From: Micromonospora haikouensis
GTDB taxonomy: Bacteria; Actinomycetota; Actinomycetes; Mycobacteriales; Micromonosporaceae
Assembly (NCBI RefSeq): GCF_900091595.1
Contig: NZ_FMCW01000004.1
Location: 186,001-250,000 of the forward strand
Direction: 5' to 3'
DNA: 64,000 bases
The notes below the pieces were generated by a model that saw nothing but the letters and a program-made list of their open reading frames with translations, had not been told where the DNA came from and ran no database searches. Each line of letters starts with the position of its first letter. Position 1 is the stretch's first letter. Both the position numbers and the translations under genes were made by a program. Shown here piece by piece: positions 50,204-58,937 of the stretch.

Positions 50204-50498
50204 CGCGCTCACCCCTCCCACCGTGCGACCACCACCGTGGCGGCCGGTGACCGGCCAAGCTACCCAGCCCGGCGATCCACGAATCACGACTTCGGGTGTC
50301 GATACGGTCACGGTCCGCCACGCGGCCCGGGGCGCGTCGGGCGGGGTTCGAGGTCGGGAGGGCATCGATCCGGCCGGAGGTCTTGCGCCGGGCCCGCCCG
50401 GTGTGAAAATTTCCTACCAGCGAAGGATTAGCTGCGACGGTTCTTGCCGCAGCAAGCATCGCGCCCGCCCGCCGAGCCCCACCGAAGGGACGCACCGG

Positions 50499-52175
50499 AT
50501 GAAGGCAACTCGGCTCAGAGCCGCCGGGCTGGCCGTGGCCCTGCTCGGCACGCTCGCCGCCGCCCCACCGACCGCCGCCGCCGCGGCCACGAACGGCGGC
50601 GGCACCGCCACGCAGGCCGGCGCCACCGCCTCCTGCACCACCGACCCGGCCACCCCGAAGCGGCAGTTCCGGGCCATGTGGATCTCGTCGGTGGTGAACA
50701 TCGACTGGCCGACCAAGGCGTCGCAGACCGCCCCGGACCGCGCCGCCGCCCAGCGGGCGGAATACCTGGGCTGGCTCGACCTGGCGCAGCGGCTGCACCA
50801 CAACGCGGTGGTGGTGCAGGTCCGGCCCACCGCCGACGCGTTCTGGCCGTCGCCGCACGAGCCGTGGTCGGAGTACCTGACCGGGGTGCGCGGGCAGGAC
50901 CCGGGCTGGGACCCGCTGGCGTTCCTCGTCGACGAGGCGCACAAGCGCAACCTGGAGTTCCACGCCTGGTTCAACCCGTACCGGATCTCCATGCCGGCCC
51001 CCGGCGGCGCGGGCGCGGACCTCACCCAGCTCGCGCCCGACCACCCGGCCCGCCAGCACCCCGAGTGGACGTTCGCGTACCCGCCGGCCGGCGTCGCCGG
51101 CAGCCGGCTCTACTACAACCCCGGCGTCCCGGCGGTCCGCGAGTTCGTCCAGACCGCCATGATGGACGCCGTCACCCGGTACAACGTCGACGGCGTGCAC
51201 TTCGACGACTACTTCTACCCCTACCCGAGCGGCAGCTACCAGGTGCCCGACGACGCGACGTTCGCCGAGTTCAACCGGGGCTTCACCGACCGGGCCGACT
51301 GGCGGCGGGACAACATCGACCTGCTGATCCGGGAGATGAACGACCGGATCAAGGCCGCGAAGCCGTGGGTGAAGTTCGGCGTCAGCCCGTTCGGCATCTG
51401 GCGCAACGCCTCGGCCGACCCGAACGGCTCGGACACCACCGGCAGCCAGTCGTACGACATCATCTCCGCCGACACCCGCAAGTGGGTCAAGCAGGAGTGG
51501 ATCGACTACATCGTGCCGCAGCTCTACTGGTACATCGGCCAGTACCCGGCGGCCGACTACGCCCGGCTGGTGCCGTGGTGGGCCGAGACGGTGCGCGGCA
51601 CCCGCGTGCAGCTCTACATCGGCCAGGCCGACTACAAGAGCGGCGACCCGGCGTACGGGTCGTTCTGGATGAACCCGCGCGAGCTGTCCGACCACCTGAC
51701 GCTCAACCGGGCGTACCCGGAGGTGCGGGGCAACGTGCACTTCTCGGCCGTGCAGGTGCGGGCGAACCGGCTCGGGGCGACCGACCTCTACGCCGCCGAG
51801 CACTACGCGCGCCCCGCCCTGGTGCCGGCGATGCCGCACCTGCCGGCGAAGCCGCTGCTGCCCCCGGTGGTCACCGGCGCGCAGCGGCAGGCCGACGGGG
51901 TGCGGCTGAGCTGGCGGCAGCCGGCCGACGGGGTGGGCCCGCTGGGCCGGGCCACGTCGTACGCGGTCTACCGGTTCGACGGGACCGGCCCGGCCGGGGC
52001 GTGCGGCTTCGCCGACGCGTCCCACCTGGTCGGCACCGTCCGGGCCACCCCCGGCGCGACCCAGTCCTGGGTGGACGTCACCGCCGAGGCCGGCGCGCGG
52101 TACACGTACCACGTGACGGCGCTGGACCGGCTGTCGAACGAGAGCCCCGTCAGCCCGCCGCGCTTCGTGCGCTGA
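50499..52175 (+). CDS. Secreted GHL10-type glycoside hydrolase (YngK-like)
   Basis: The protein has 558 residues. A signal peptide (about 1-30, AAGLAVALLGTLAAAPPTA) precedes a glycosyl-hydrolase-like TIM barrel (about 55-430): FRAMWISSVVNIDWPTK, VVVQVRPTADAFWPS, FHAWFNPYRISMP, VDGVHFDDYFYPYP, VKFGVSPFGIWRN and YIVPQLYWYIGQ. The DDYFYPYP segment carries acidic catalytic candidates. A fibronectin-III-like domain closes the chain (about 460-558). A cell-wall or exopolysaccharide substrate is likely. The ATG at 50499 has GAAGGGA eight bases upstream. A strong terminator follows. Confidence 0.9.
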   Translation: MKATRLRAAGLAVALLGTLAAAPPTAAAAATNGGGTATQAGATASCTTDPATPKRQFRAMWISSVVNIDWPTKASQTAPDRAAAQRAEYLGWLDLAQRLHHNAVVVQVRPTADAFWPSPHEPWSEYLTGVRGQDPGWDPLAFLVDEAHKRNLEFHAWFNPYRISMPAPGGAGADLTQLAPDHPARQHPEWTFAYPPAGVAGSRLYYNPGVPAVREFVQTAMMDAVTRYNVDGVHFDDYFYPYPSGSYQVPDDATFAEFNRGFTDRADWRRDNIDLLIREMNDRIKAAKPWVKFGVSPFGIWRNASADPNGSDTTGSQSYDIISADTRKWVKQEWIDYIVPQLYWYIGQYPAADYARLVPWWAETVRGTRVQLYIGQADYKSGDPAYGSFWMNPRELSDHLTLNRAYPEVRGNVHFSAVQVRANRLGATDLYAAEHYARPALVPAMPHLPAKPLLPPVVTGAQRQADGVRLSWRQPADGVGPLGRATSYAVYRFDGTGPAGACGFADASHLVGTVRATPGATQSWVDVTAEAGARYTYHVTALDRLSNESPVSPPRFVR

Positions 52176-52189
52176 CGACTGGCGGCACG

Positions 52190-52229
52190 GACGAGTGCCC
52201 CGGGCGCCCCAGCGTCCGGGGCATTCGTC
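52190..52229 (+). terminator. Intrinsic terminator after the GHL10 gene
   Basis: A 14-bp stem GACGAGTGCCCCGG / CCGGGGCATTCGTC (one G-U pair) with a 12-base loop is followed by TGTTTC. It lies 14 bases after the stop. Confidence 0.8.
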
Positions 52230-52357
52230 TGTTTCAACTGATGTCACCAGATGTTGGTTTATGACGTACTCGACCCTCCGCGATGTGATCGACACTTGTC
52301 GAATCCGGTGACCCGCCGGTAACCAGCCACACCGCACACCCCCGCGGAGGTCCCCCC

Positions 52358-52882
52358 GTGCCCAGACGCCTCGCCACAGTCCTCGCCTCCGGCGCGCTCG
52401 CTCTGCTCGCGGCGCTCGCGGTCGCCTCCCCCGCGACCGCCGCCGTCAGCACCAGCCAGAAGCTCAGCGTGCTGTCGAGCTGGACGCAGACCAGCGCCAG
52501 CAGCTACAGCACCTGGAACTCGGCCCGGCAGAACCAGTCAGCCTGGGCCGAGTACGCCTTCAACTGGTCCACCGACTACTGCTCGTCCAGCCCGGACAAC
52601 CCGCTCGGGTTCAACTTCAAGCTCTCCTGCCAGCGGCACGACTTCGGCTACCGCAACTACAAGGAGATGGGCCAGTTCCCGGCCAACAAGGCCCGGGTGG
52701 ACAGCGCCTTCTACGAGGACCTGAAGCGGGCCTGCGCCACGTACAGCTCGGTGGTCCGCCCCGCCTGCTACAGCCTCGCCTGGACCTACTACGAGGCGGT
52801 CAGCATCTTCGGTTCCGTCGCGGCGGTCCGGCAGGCCGACATCGACCGCGCCGCCCGCATCAAGGCCGCCGCCGCCCGCTGA
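52358..52882 (+). CDS. Secreted prokaryotic phospholipase A2
   Basis: The protein has 174 residues. The signal peptide is TVLASGALALLAALAVASPATAA (about 7-29). The mature part (about 30-174) has the bacterial/fungal PLA2 core: WSTDYCSSSPDNP (calcium-loop side) and the catalytic His-Asp in SCQRHDFGYRNYK. Four cysteines (YC, SC, RAC and PAC) can form two disulfides, as in Streptomyces PLA2. It would cleave sn-2 acyl chains of phospholipids outside the cell. The GTG at 52358 has GCGGAGG seven bases upstream. Confidence 0.93.
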   Translation: MPRRLATVLASGALALLAALAVASPATAAVSTSQKLSVLSSWTQTSASSYSTWNSARQNQSAWAEYAFNWSTDYCSSSPDNPLGFNFKLSCQRHDFGYRNYKEMGQFPANKARVDSAFYEDLKRACATYSSVVRPACYSLAWTYYEAVSIFGSVAAVRQADIDRAARIKAAAAR

Positions 52883-52885
52883 GGC

Positions 52886-52938
52886 GCAAGGAAGGGCCCC
52901 CTGTTAACGCATTCTGCATAGCAGGGGTCCCTTCCTAA
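52886..52938 (-). repeat. GTTAAC-family intergenic element, copy 7
   Basis: Read on the minus strand it has TTAGGAAGGGACCCCTGC, the core AGAATGCGTTAACAGG and the end GGGGGCCCTTCCTTGC. It begins three bases after the phospholipase stop. The TAG stop of the convergent cyclase-ATPase gene (52935-52937) falls within it. Confidence 0.9.
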
Positions 52939-55784
52939 CCGCAGCCCTCGGCGGGGCGCGCAGGGGCAGGGGCGGGCGCGGGGGCGGGCGCGGGGGCGGG
53001 CGCCGGCATGCCGGTGGCCGCGAAGCGCGTCGAGTCCACCCCGAGGTCGGGGTGCTCCACCGCCAACGCCAGCGCCGCCGCCTCCTCCAGCCCCAGCTCG
53101 CTCCCCTGCGCGTACGCCTCGTCGAACGCCTCGTCGCCCATCTCCCGACGCAGCGCGGCCTGCCGCTCCAGCCAGTACGCCCCGTAGATGCCCGGGGTCG
53201 ACCGCAGGCTCTCCCGGGTCGCCTGCGCCGCGCCGAAGAGCCGGGCGGCGGTCAGCGGGTCGCCACCGGCCGCGCAGCGCACCGCGATCGCGTTCAGCGT
53301 GTCGCAGGCCCGGCGGTGGAAGCCGTGGCTCATCCGGGAGCGCAACGCCACCAGCAGGTGCTCGTGCGCGGCCACCAGGTCGCCCCGGGCCAGCGCCACC
53401 ATGCCGAGCAGCATGTCCACCGACCGGCGCCCCCGGTCCGCCGGGCGGGCCGCCTCGACCGGGCGGGCCGCGCCGAGCAGCTCCGCGGCCTCCGCCAGCG
53501 CGCCGCGCCGCCAGAGCAGCTCGGCGAGGCTGAGCACCGCGAACAGGGCGTCCCCCGCCACCTCCCGCTCGTGCGCCCAGGCGATGACCTCCCGGCAGGC
53601 CCGCTCGGCGTCGGCGAACTGCCCCATGTCGACCAGCGGGGCGGCCCGCCCGGCCAGCACCCGGGCCAGCAGGCCGGCGTCGCCGGCCCGGCGGGCCGCC
53701 GCCTCGGCCTGCTGCGAGTAGCGCAGCTCCTCCGCGAACTCGCCGTCCGCGCCGGCGTGCAGCGAGTGCATGTAGTACGCGGCGGCCAGCTCGGCGTCCG
53801 GCACGTGCTCCCCGGTCTCGGCCATCCGGCCGTAGAGCCGGAACAGCCAGAGGCGGCCCTCCCGGGCCAGCCCGCGCTCCCGCCACCACTGGTCCAGCCC
53901 GCCGGCCAGGCACAGCCCGTTGCGGGCGCTGCCGCCGGTCGCGCACCAGCGCAGCGCGGCGCGCAGCTCGCCGGCGAGCGGGTCGAGGGCGTACAGGGAA
54001 AGGGTCGTCGGCCGGCCGTCCGGCCCGGGGTAGGCCCGCCGCAGCGCGCGCGTCGACCAGGCCAGGTGACGGTCCCGGGCGGCCCGCTCCTCACCCGCCT
54101 GGGCCAGCCGCCGCGCCGCGTACGCCCGGATCGGGTCGAGCATCCGGTACGTGCTGCCCGACGCGTGCAGCTCGGCCAGGATCATCGACTTGTCCACCAG
54201 CACCGACAGCGGGTCGAGCGGGTCGTCGTCGAGCAGCCACTCCACCGTCGGCAGGTCCACCGGGCCGGCGAAGACCGCCAGCCAGCGCAGCAGCCGGGCC
54301 GCCCGAGGCCCGAGCGTCCGGTACGACCACGTGACGGTGGCCTGCATGGTGAGGTGCCGCTCGGCGGCCGACCGCTGCACGGCCCGGGTCGCCGGGGTGG
54401 GCGGCGCGTTGCCCCGGGATGCCGCCACCAGGTCGACGGTGTCCTGCTGGTTGCCCGTCCAGCCGGGCTCGTCCCGGGGCGGCTGGGGGGCGGCGTCCCG
54501 GCCGGCGTCGAGGGTCCCGAGCACGTCGTCGAGGCGCTCGGCGAGCTGCCCGACGGAGAGCACCCGCAGCCGGGCGGCGGCCAGCTCGATGGCGAGCGGC
54601 AGCCCGTCGAGCCGACGTACCACCCGCCGCAGGTCGGCCGACTCGACCGGGGCCGGCTCCCGGCCGCCCCGGGCCGCCGCCGTGCGGTCCAGCAGCAGCG
54701 CCACCGCGTCGCTCTCCGCACCGCCCGGCCGGGGCTCCACGGACAGCGGCGGGATCCGCCACACCACCTCGCCGGGCAGGCCGAACGACTCGCGGCTGGT
54801 GGCCAGCACCCGGACCCCGCCCCCGCCAGCGAGCAGCAGGGAGATCAGCTCGGCGCAGGCGGCCGGCTGGGCGTCGCAGGTGTCCAGCAGGATCAGCATC
54901 CGGCGGGCGGCGGCGTACTCGACGAGGGTGTCCACCATCCGGCGGCCGGGCTCCGGCCGCAGCCCGAGCACGGCGGCCACCGCGAACGCCACCAGCCCCG
55001 GGTCGGTCACCGTGGCGATGTCGACGAACCAGACGCCGTCCGGATATTCCTCCACCATGCCGGCCGCCAGCTCGACGGCGAGCCGGGTCTTGCCGGCCCC
55101 GCCCGCCCCGAGCACGGTCACCAGCCGGTGCCCCGCCGTGAGCCGGCGCAGAGCGGCCCGCTCCGCCTCCCGGCCGACGAAGGAGGTGACCTGGGTCGGC
55201 AGGTTGTGCGCCACCGCGTCGGCGGTGCGCGGCCGGGGGAACTGCCGCTCCAGGCCGGGCGCGAGCAGCTGGAACAGCCGCTCCCGGTCGTCGAAGCCGC
55301 GCAGCCGGTGCAGGCCGAGGTCCAGCAGGGACGCGCCCGCCGGCAGCGGGGAGGCGAGCCGCGCGGTGGCCGCCGAGCAGAGCACCTGCCCGCCGTGGGC
55401 GGCGGCGGCGACCCGGGCGGCCCGGTGCACCTCGTGGCTGGCGTACTCGCCGTCGCGGGGCTCCGCCCAGCCGGTGTGCAGGCCCATCCGGACGCGGGGC
55501 GCGGCCTCCGGGGCCGGCCAGTCGTGCGTCGCGAGCGCGCGCTGCGCGGTGAGGCAGGCGGTGAGCGCGGCACCGGCGTCGGGGAACGCGATGAAGAACG
55601 AGTCGCCCTCGGTGAGCAGCTCCGCGCCGTCGGTGCGGGCCAACGTGTCCCGCAGCAACCTGCGATGCTCCCGCAGCACCGGACGGTACCCGGGACCGAG
55701 CAGCTGGGCCAGGCGCGTCGAACCCTCGATGTCGGTGAACACGAAGGTCACCCATCCGCTCGGGAGGTGGACCACTGGCGACAT
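52935..55784 (-). CDS. Class III nucleotide-cyclase-like domain fused to AfsR-type ATPase and TPR helices
   Basis: The protein has 949 residues. An N-terminal cyclase-homology domain (about 10-165) has metal aspartates in FVFTDIEGST (Asp18) and TEGDSFFIAF (Asp61). The usual substrate-selecting Lys before GD is Leu57, so activity and specificity are doubtful. A STAND-type ATPase follows: Walker A TVLGAGGAGKTRLAVEL, Walker B MLILLDTCDAQ, then DGLPLAIELAAARLRVLS and an arm domain. The C-terminal ~350 residues are TPR-like helices ending in an Ala-Pro repeat. The ATG at 55784 has GGAGG eight bases upstream. It is probably a signal-dependent regulator, without its own DNA-binding domain. Its stop lies inside repeat copy 7. 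Confidence 0.85.
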   Translation of the reverse strand: MSPVVHLPSGWVTFVFTDIEGSTRLAQLLGPGYRPVLREHRRLLRDTLARTDGAELLTEGDSFFIAFPDAGAALTACLTAQRALATHDWPAPEAAPRVRMGLHTGWAEPRDGEYASHEVHRAARVAAAAHGGQVLCSAATARLASPLPAGASLLDLGLHRLRGFDDRERLFQLLAPGLERQFPRPRTADAVAHNLPTQVTSFVGREAERAALRRLTAGHRLVTVLGAGGAGKTRLAVELAAGMVEEYPDGVWFVDIATVTDPGLVAFAVAAVLGLRPEPGRRMVDTLVEYAAARRMLILLDTCDAQPAACAELISLLLAGGGGVRVLATSRESFGLPGEVVWRIPPLSVEPRPGGAESDAVALLLDRTAAARGGREPAPVESADLRRVVRRLDGLPLAIELAAARLRVLSVGQLAERLDDVLGTLDAGRDAAPQPPRDEPGWTGNQQDTVDLVAASRGNAPPTPATRAVQRSAAERHLTMQATVTWSYRTLGPRAARLLRWLAVFAGPVDLPTVEWLLDDDPLDPLSVLVDKSMILAELHASGSTYRMLDPIRAYAARRLAQAGEERAARDRHLAWSTRALRRAYPGPDGRPTTLSLYALDPLAGELRAALRWCATGGSARNGLCLAGGLDQWWRERGLAREGRLWLFRLYGRMAETGEHVPDAELAAAYYMHSLHAGADGEFAEELRYSQQAEAAARRAGDAGLLARVLAGRAAPLVDMGQFADAERACREVIAWAHEREVAGDALFAVLSLAELLWRRGALAEAAELLGAARPVEAARPADRGRRSVDMLLGMVALARGDLVAAHEHLLVALRSRMSHGFHRRACDTLNAIAVRCAAGGDPLTAARLFGAAQATRESLRSTPGIYGAYWLERQAALRREMGDEAFDEAYAQGSELGLEEAAALALAVEHPDLGVDSTRFAATGMPAPAPAPAPAPAPAPARPAEGCG

Positions 55785-56089
55785 GCGTCGAACCTCCGCC
55801 CCCGTGACGACGGGTACATGCTGCCCTATGGTCGTGCCGTCACGCATCGTGAGAACGGATGGGCGAAATCCGCCCCAAGGTGCCAACCGGGGCCGGAAAC
55901 GGCAGGACCCGGGCCGTTACGGCCCCGTCGGGCCAGGTCGGGCGGGCCTGGGCCGGACGCGGCGGGTCGGCCCGGGGGCCAGGGTCGTTCGGGGCGGGGC
56001 CGTTCGGGGCGGGGCCGTTCGGGGCGGGGCCGTTCGGGGCGGGGCCGTTCGGGGCGGGGCCGTTCGGGGCGGGGCCGTTCGGGGCGGGG
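55785..56089. repeat. Intergenic minisatellite: seven 15-bp tandem repeats
   Basis: From 55987 to 56089 the unit GTTCGGGGCGGGGCC is repeated about seven times nearly perfectly. The repeat lies between the FmdB stop (56090, minus) and the cyclase-ATPase start (55784, minus). The repeat keeps open frames on both strands (GPFGA or APNGP peptides), but neither connects to a gene. The first 200 bases hold the cyclase-gene promoter region, in which I see no clear boxes. Confidence 0.85.
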
Positions 56090-56314
56090 TCAGCAGCCGC
56101 ACCCGCCACCGCAGCAGCCGCCACCGCCGCCGGCGGAGGGGGCCGGTGCGGCCGCACCCGCGCCGCCACGGCCGGTCACGGCCACGGTGGACAGGAGCTT
56201 GACGGTGTCGGCGTGCCCGCTCGGGCAGGACGCCGGCGCACCGGCCTGCGCCATCGGACGGTTGACCTCGAAGGTGTCGCCGCACGCGCGGCAGCGGAAC
56301 TCGTACCGGGGCAT
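56090..56314 (-). CDS. FmdB-family zinc-ribbon protein with Cys-rich tail
   Basis: The protein has 74 residues. The N-terminus PRYEFRCRACGDTFEV is FmdB-like. The second half of the ribbon is CPSGHADTVKLLSTVAV, where the usual fourth cysteine is replaced, perhaps by His. The C-terminus is a striking Gly/Cys run (GGGGGCCGGGCGC). The role of FmdB proteins is unclear. There is no Shine-Dalgarno; TACCCT (minus strand, 56321-56326) ends six bases before the ATG, so the message is probably leaderless. A 15-bp minisatellite begins at its stop. Confidence 0.85.
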   Translation of the reverse strand: MPRYEFRCRACGDTFEVNRPMAQAGAPASCPSGHADTVKLLSTVAVTGRGGAGAAAPAPSAGGGGGCCGGGCGC

Positions 56315-56370
56315 GGCACCAGGGTACGGCCGGGCCTGACTCCGGGCGGGACATGGGTGATACTCGACGG
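56315..56370. promoter_or_regulatory. Compact divergent promoter, both sides probably leaderless
   Basis: On the plus strand, CTGACT (56336-56341), 17 bases and GATACT (56359-56364) place a transcription start at about 56371, exactly at an in-frame GTG. On the minus strand, TACCCT (56321-56326) serves FmdB with a start at or beside its ATG. Fifty-six bases serve both genes. Confidence 0.55.
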
Positions 56371-57741
56371 GTGGTGGACGGCGAGGACAGAGCGACGGTT
56401 CGGCCCCTGCGACCGGCCGCGCCGCCCGAGGGCCCGGGTGGTGTGCCGCCACGCGCCCGGGTGCCCCGCCCCCGCCGACCCTGGCTGCGGGGCGAGTCGC
56501 CCGCCGACGCCCCACCGCCCACCGCAGCCCCGCCGACCGCCGACGCCCCGCCGCCGGCCGAACCGGAGCCGGCGAAGCCCGAACCGGTGAAGACAGAGCC
56601 GGCCGAGCTGAAGACGGAGCCGGCCGAGCCGACGGCGAAGGAACCGGCCGAGCCGGAAGCGAACGAGACGACCAAGTCGACGGCGAAGGAAGCCACCGAG
56701 CCGGAGGCGGAGAAGCCGACCACACCGGAGGCCGAGCCGGAGAAGCCGACCGAGCCCGGGGCAGCGGAGGCCGAACAGGGGGCGGCGAAGCCGACCGGGG
56801 TGGCCCGCCGGCGTCGGGTGCCGTTCGCCCACGCCGTACGCATGCCGCCGCCCCGGCAGGCGGCGGTCGCCGCCGCCCGCGCCACCCGGGCCTGGTCCCG
56901 CCGCCCGAGCGGCCGGCTCACCCTGCCCGGCCTGTTCCTGCTCGCGCTGGTCGCCGGCACGGCCGCCGCCGGGGCGCTGCTGGTGCCGGCGTCCGCGCCG
57001 AAGCCCCGCCCGGTGGCGGTGGACGGCACCGCCGGCACGCCGGGGGCCGGCACGGCGACGCCGCAGGGCGGGCTGCTGCCCGGCGGGTCGGCCACCCCGC
57101 TGCCGCCCGGCGCGACGGCGGTGCCCGGCGCGAGCGCGGGGCCGGTCGTGCCGGTGCCGAACGGCCGGCCGGCGGACGCGCTCGCCGCGTGGGCCCAGCA
57201 GACCGGGGCGAAGGTCGGCATCTCGCCGGTGGCCATGCAGGCGTACGGGTACGCCGAGCTGGCGCTCGCCCAGACCACCCCGGGCTGCCGGCTGAGCTGG
57301 ACCACCCTCGCCGCGATCGGGTACGTCGAGTCGAGCCACGGCCAGGCCAACGGCGCGACCCTCGGCCCGGACGGGCAGGCGCTCCCGGAGATCATCGGCG
57401 ACGCGCTCGACGGCAAGGGCGGGCGGCAGCGGATCACCGACACCGACCGCGGGCTGTTCGACAACGACACCGTCTACGACCGGGCGATCGGGCCGATGCA
57501 GTTCATCCCGACGACCTGGCAGGAGATCGGCGCGGACGCCGACAACGACGGGCGCAAGAACCCGCACGACCTGGACGACGCGGCCCTGGCCGCCGGCAAC
57601 TACCTGTGCAAGGGCGGCCGGAACATGACGGTCCCGGGCGACTGGTGGGGGGCCATCCTGTCGTACAACGACGTGCGCCGCTACGCCCAGGACGTCTTCG
57701 ACAAGGCCAACGAGTACGGGCTGGCCAGCCGCCGCCTGTGA
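56371..57741 (+). CDS. Membrane-anchored lytic murein transglycosylase (MltB/SLT-like)
   Basis: The protein has 456 residues. A long cytoplasmic, charged N-terminus with Glu-Pro-Ala-Lys repeats (KTEPAELKTEPAEP and similar, about 60-140) leads to one membrane segment (LPGLFLLALVAGTAAAGALL, about 188-210). After a Pro/Gly linker the transglycosylase domain (about 270-450) carries the catalytic Glu in GYVESSHGQANG and AIGPMQFIPTTWQEIG, then WWGAILSYND. It cleaves peptidoglycan glycan strands outside the membrane. The GTG at 56371 is chosen because the promoter predicts a leaderless message starting there; ATG 56353 is the alternative. Confidence 0.88.
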   Translation: MVDGEDRATVRPLRPAAPPEGPGGVPPRARVPRPRRPWLRGESPADAPPPTAAPPTADAPPPAEPEPAKPEPVKTEPAELKTEPAEPTAKEPAEPEANETTKSTAKEATEPEAEKPTTPEAEPEKPTEPGAAEAEQGAAKPTGVARRRRVPFAHAVRMPPPRQAAVAAARATRAWSRRPSGRLTLPGLFLLALVAGTAAAGALLVPASAPKPRPVAVDGTAGTPGAGTATPQGGLLPGGSATPLPPGATAVPGASAGPVVPVPNGRPADALAAWAQQTGAKVGISPVAMQAYGYAELALAQTTPGCRLSWTTLAAIGYVESSHGQANGATLGPDGQALPEIIGDALDGKGGRQRITDTDRGLFDNDTVYDRAIGPMQFIPTTWQEIGADADNDGRKNPHDLDDAALAAGNYLCKGGRNMTVPGDWWGAILSYNDVRRYAQDVFDKANEYGLASRRL

Positions 57742-57830
57742 GGTGACCGCCGGGCCCGCGGGAGAAACCGGGCGCGTCCAGGAACTGGACACTTCCGTCA
57801 AGCTGCCGTAAGCGGCAAGCTAGACGGGTG

Positions 57831-58841
57831 ATGGTGCGCGAATGGGACCCCCGGACCGCGTCGCCCGCCGAGCTCGCGTCGCTGCTGGACACGCTGAACG
57901 CGGTGCTGGCGGCCGACCTCCCGCAGGACCCGCCGTGGCGGGGGACCCACCTGCGGGAATACCTCTCCGAGGTGATGCCCGGCGAGCGGCGGATCTCCTG
58001 GGTGGCCCAGGCCGACCCGGCCGCCGGTGGCGCGCCCGGCCCGATCCTCGGCCACGTCCACGTGCTGCTGCTCGGCGACATCGGCGTGCTGGAGGTGCTG
58101 GTGCATCCGTCGGTGCGCCGCACCGGCCTGGGCCGGGACCTCGCCCGGATTGCCGCCCGCCGGGTCTACCAGGAGGGCTTCCAGTCGATCGGGGTCGAGG
58201 TCGTCGGCGGCACCCCGGCGGTGGCGTTCTACGAGGCGTTGGGCTTCTCCCGGGAATACGTGGAGACCCGCAGCGTGCTCGACCTGTCCGGGGTGGACTG
58301 GTCGGCGCTGGCCGAGATGGCCACGGGAGTCGGCGCGGGATACCAGGTCCAGTTCTGCCCGGGCGGCCCGCCGGACGACCTCATCGAGGCGTACGCGCGG
58401 GCGAAGGCCGAGGTGCGCGACGTGGACGACGGCGAGCTGCGCCCCAGCTCGTACGACCCGCAGCGGCTGCGGGACAGCCTGGCCACGCTGCACCGGCGCG
58501 GCATGAAGCCGTACATCGTGCTCGCCACCCACGACCGCACCGGGGAGGTGGCCGGGCTGACCGAGGTGGTGGTGCCGGCGCAGCACCCCACCCGGGCCGA
58601 CCAGTACGACACGATCGTGGTGCAGGAGCACCGGGGCTACGGCATCGACCGGGCGATCAAGGCCCGGATGCTGCTGGAGCTGCGCTCGGCCGAGCCCACC
58701 CTGACCGAGGTGCAGACCTGGAACGCCCAGGCCAACGAGGCGATGCTGAAGGTCAACGCCGAGCTGGGCTACCAACCGGACCGGGAGTGGTGCGAATACG
58801 GCGTGGACGTCGCCGAGCTGGTGCACCGCCTCGGCGGCTGA
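57831..58841 (+). CDS. Double GNAT-domain acetyltransferase
   Basis: The protein has 336 residues. Two GNAT folds lie in tandem. The first has the acetyl-CoA loop VHPSVRRTGLGRDLARIAA and AVAFYEALGFSREYVE. The second has GLTEVVVPAQHP, VVQEHRGYGIDRAIKARML and NEAMLKVNAELGY. The Q/RxxGxG/A loop of the second is QEHRGYGI. Substrates of such mycothiol-synthase-like double GNATs vary. It begins ATG at 57831 (or GTG 57828). CTAGAC about six bases upstream resembles a -10, so translation may be leaderless. Confidence 0.88.
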   Translation: MVREWDPRTASPAELASLLDTLNAVLAADLPQDPPWRGTHLREYLSEVMPGERRISWVAQADPAAGGAPGPILGHVHVLLLGDIGVLEVLVHPSVRRTGLGRDLARIAARRVYQEGFQSIGVEVVGGTPAVAFYEALGFSREYVETRSVLDLSGVDWSALAEMATGVGAGYQVQFCPGGPPDDLIEAYARAKAEVRDVDDGELRPSSYDPQRLRDSLATLHRRGMKPYIVLATHDRTGEVAGLTEVVVPAQHPTRADQYDTIVVQEHRGYGIDRAIKARMLLELRSAEPTLTEVQTWNAQANEAMLKVNAELGYQPDREWCEYGVDVAELVHRLGG

Positions 58842-58937
58842 GTCGGCTATTCACCAAAGCGCCCCGTGGGGGATGGACGGCGGACAGCGCCGCCGCTTAA
58901 CGTGCGTTCGTTCACGTCCACCCATCGTGGAGGCCCC

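Noticed and set aside
49992..50498. Upstream extension of the GHL10 glycosidase
   Set aside because: It overlaps the divergent permease gene. ATG 50499 has a Shine-Dalgarno and a good signal peptide.
55859..56590. Plus-strand frame with GPFGA repeats
   Set aside because: It is generated by the 15-bp minisatellite and runs antisense to FmdB. There is no start signal.
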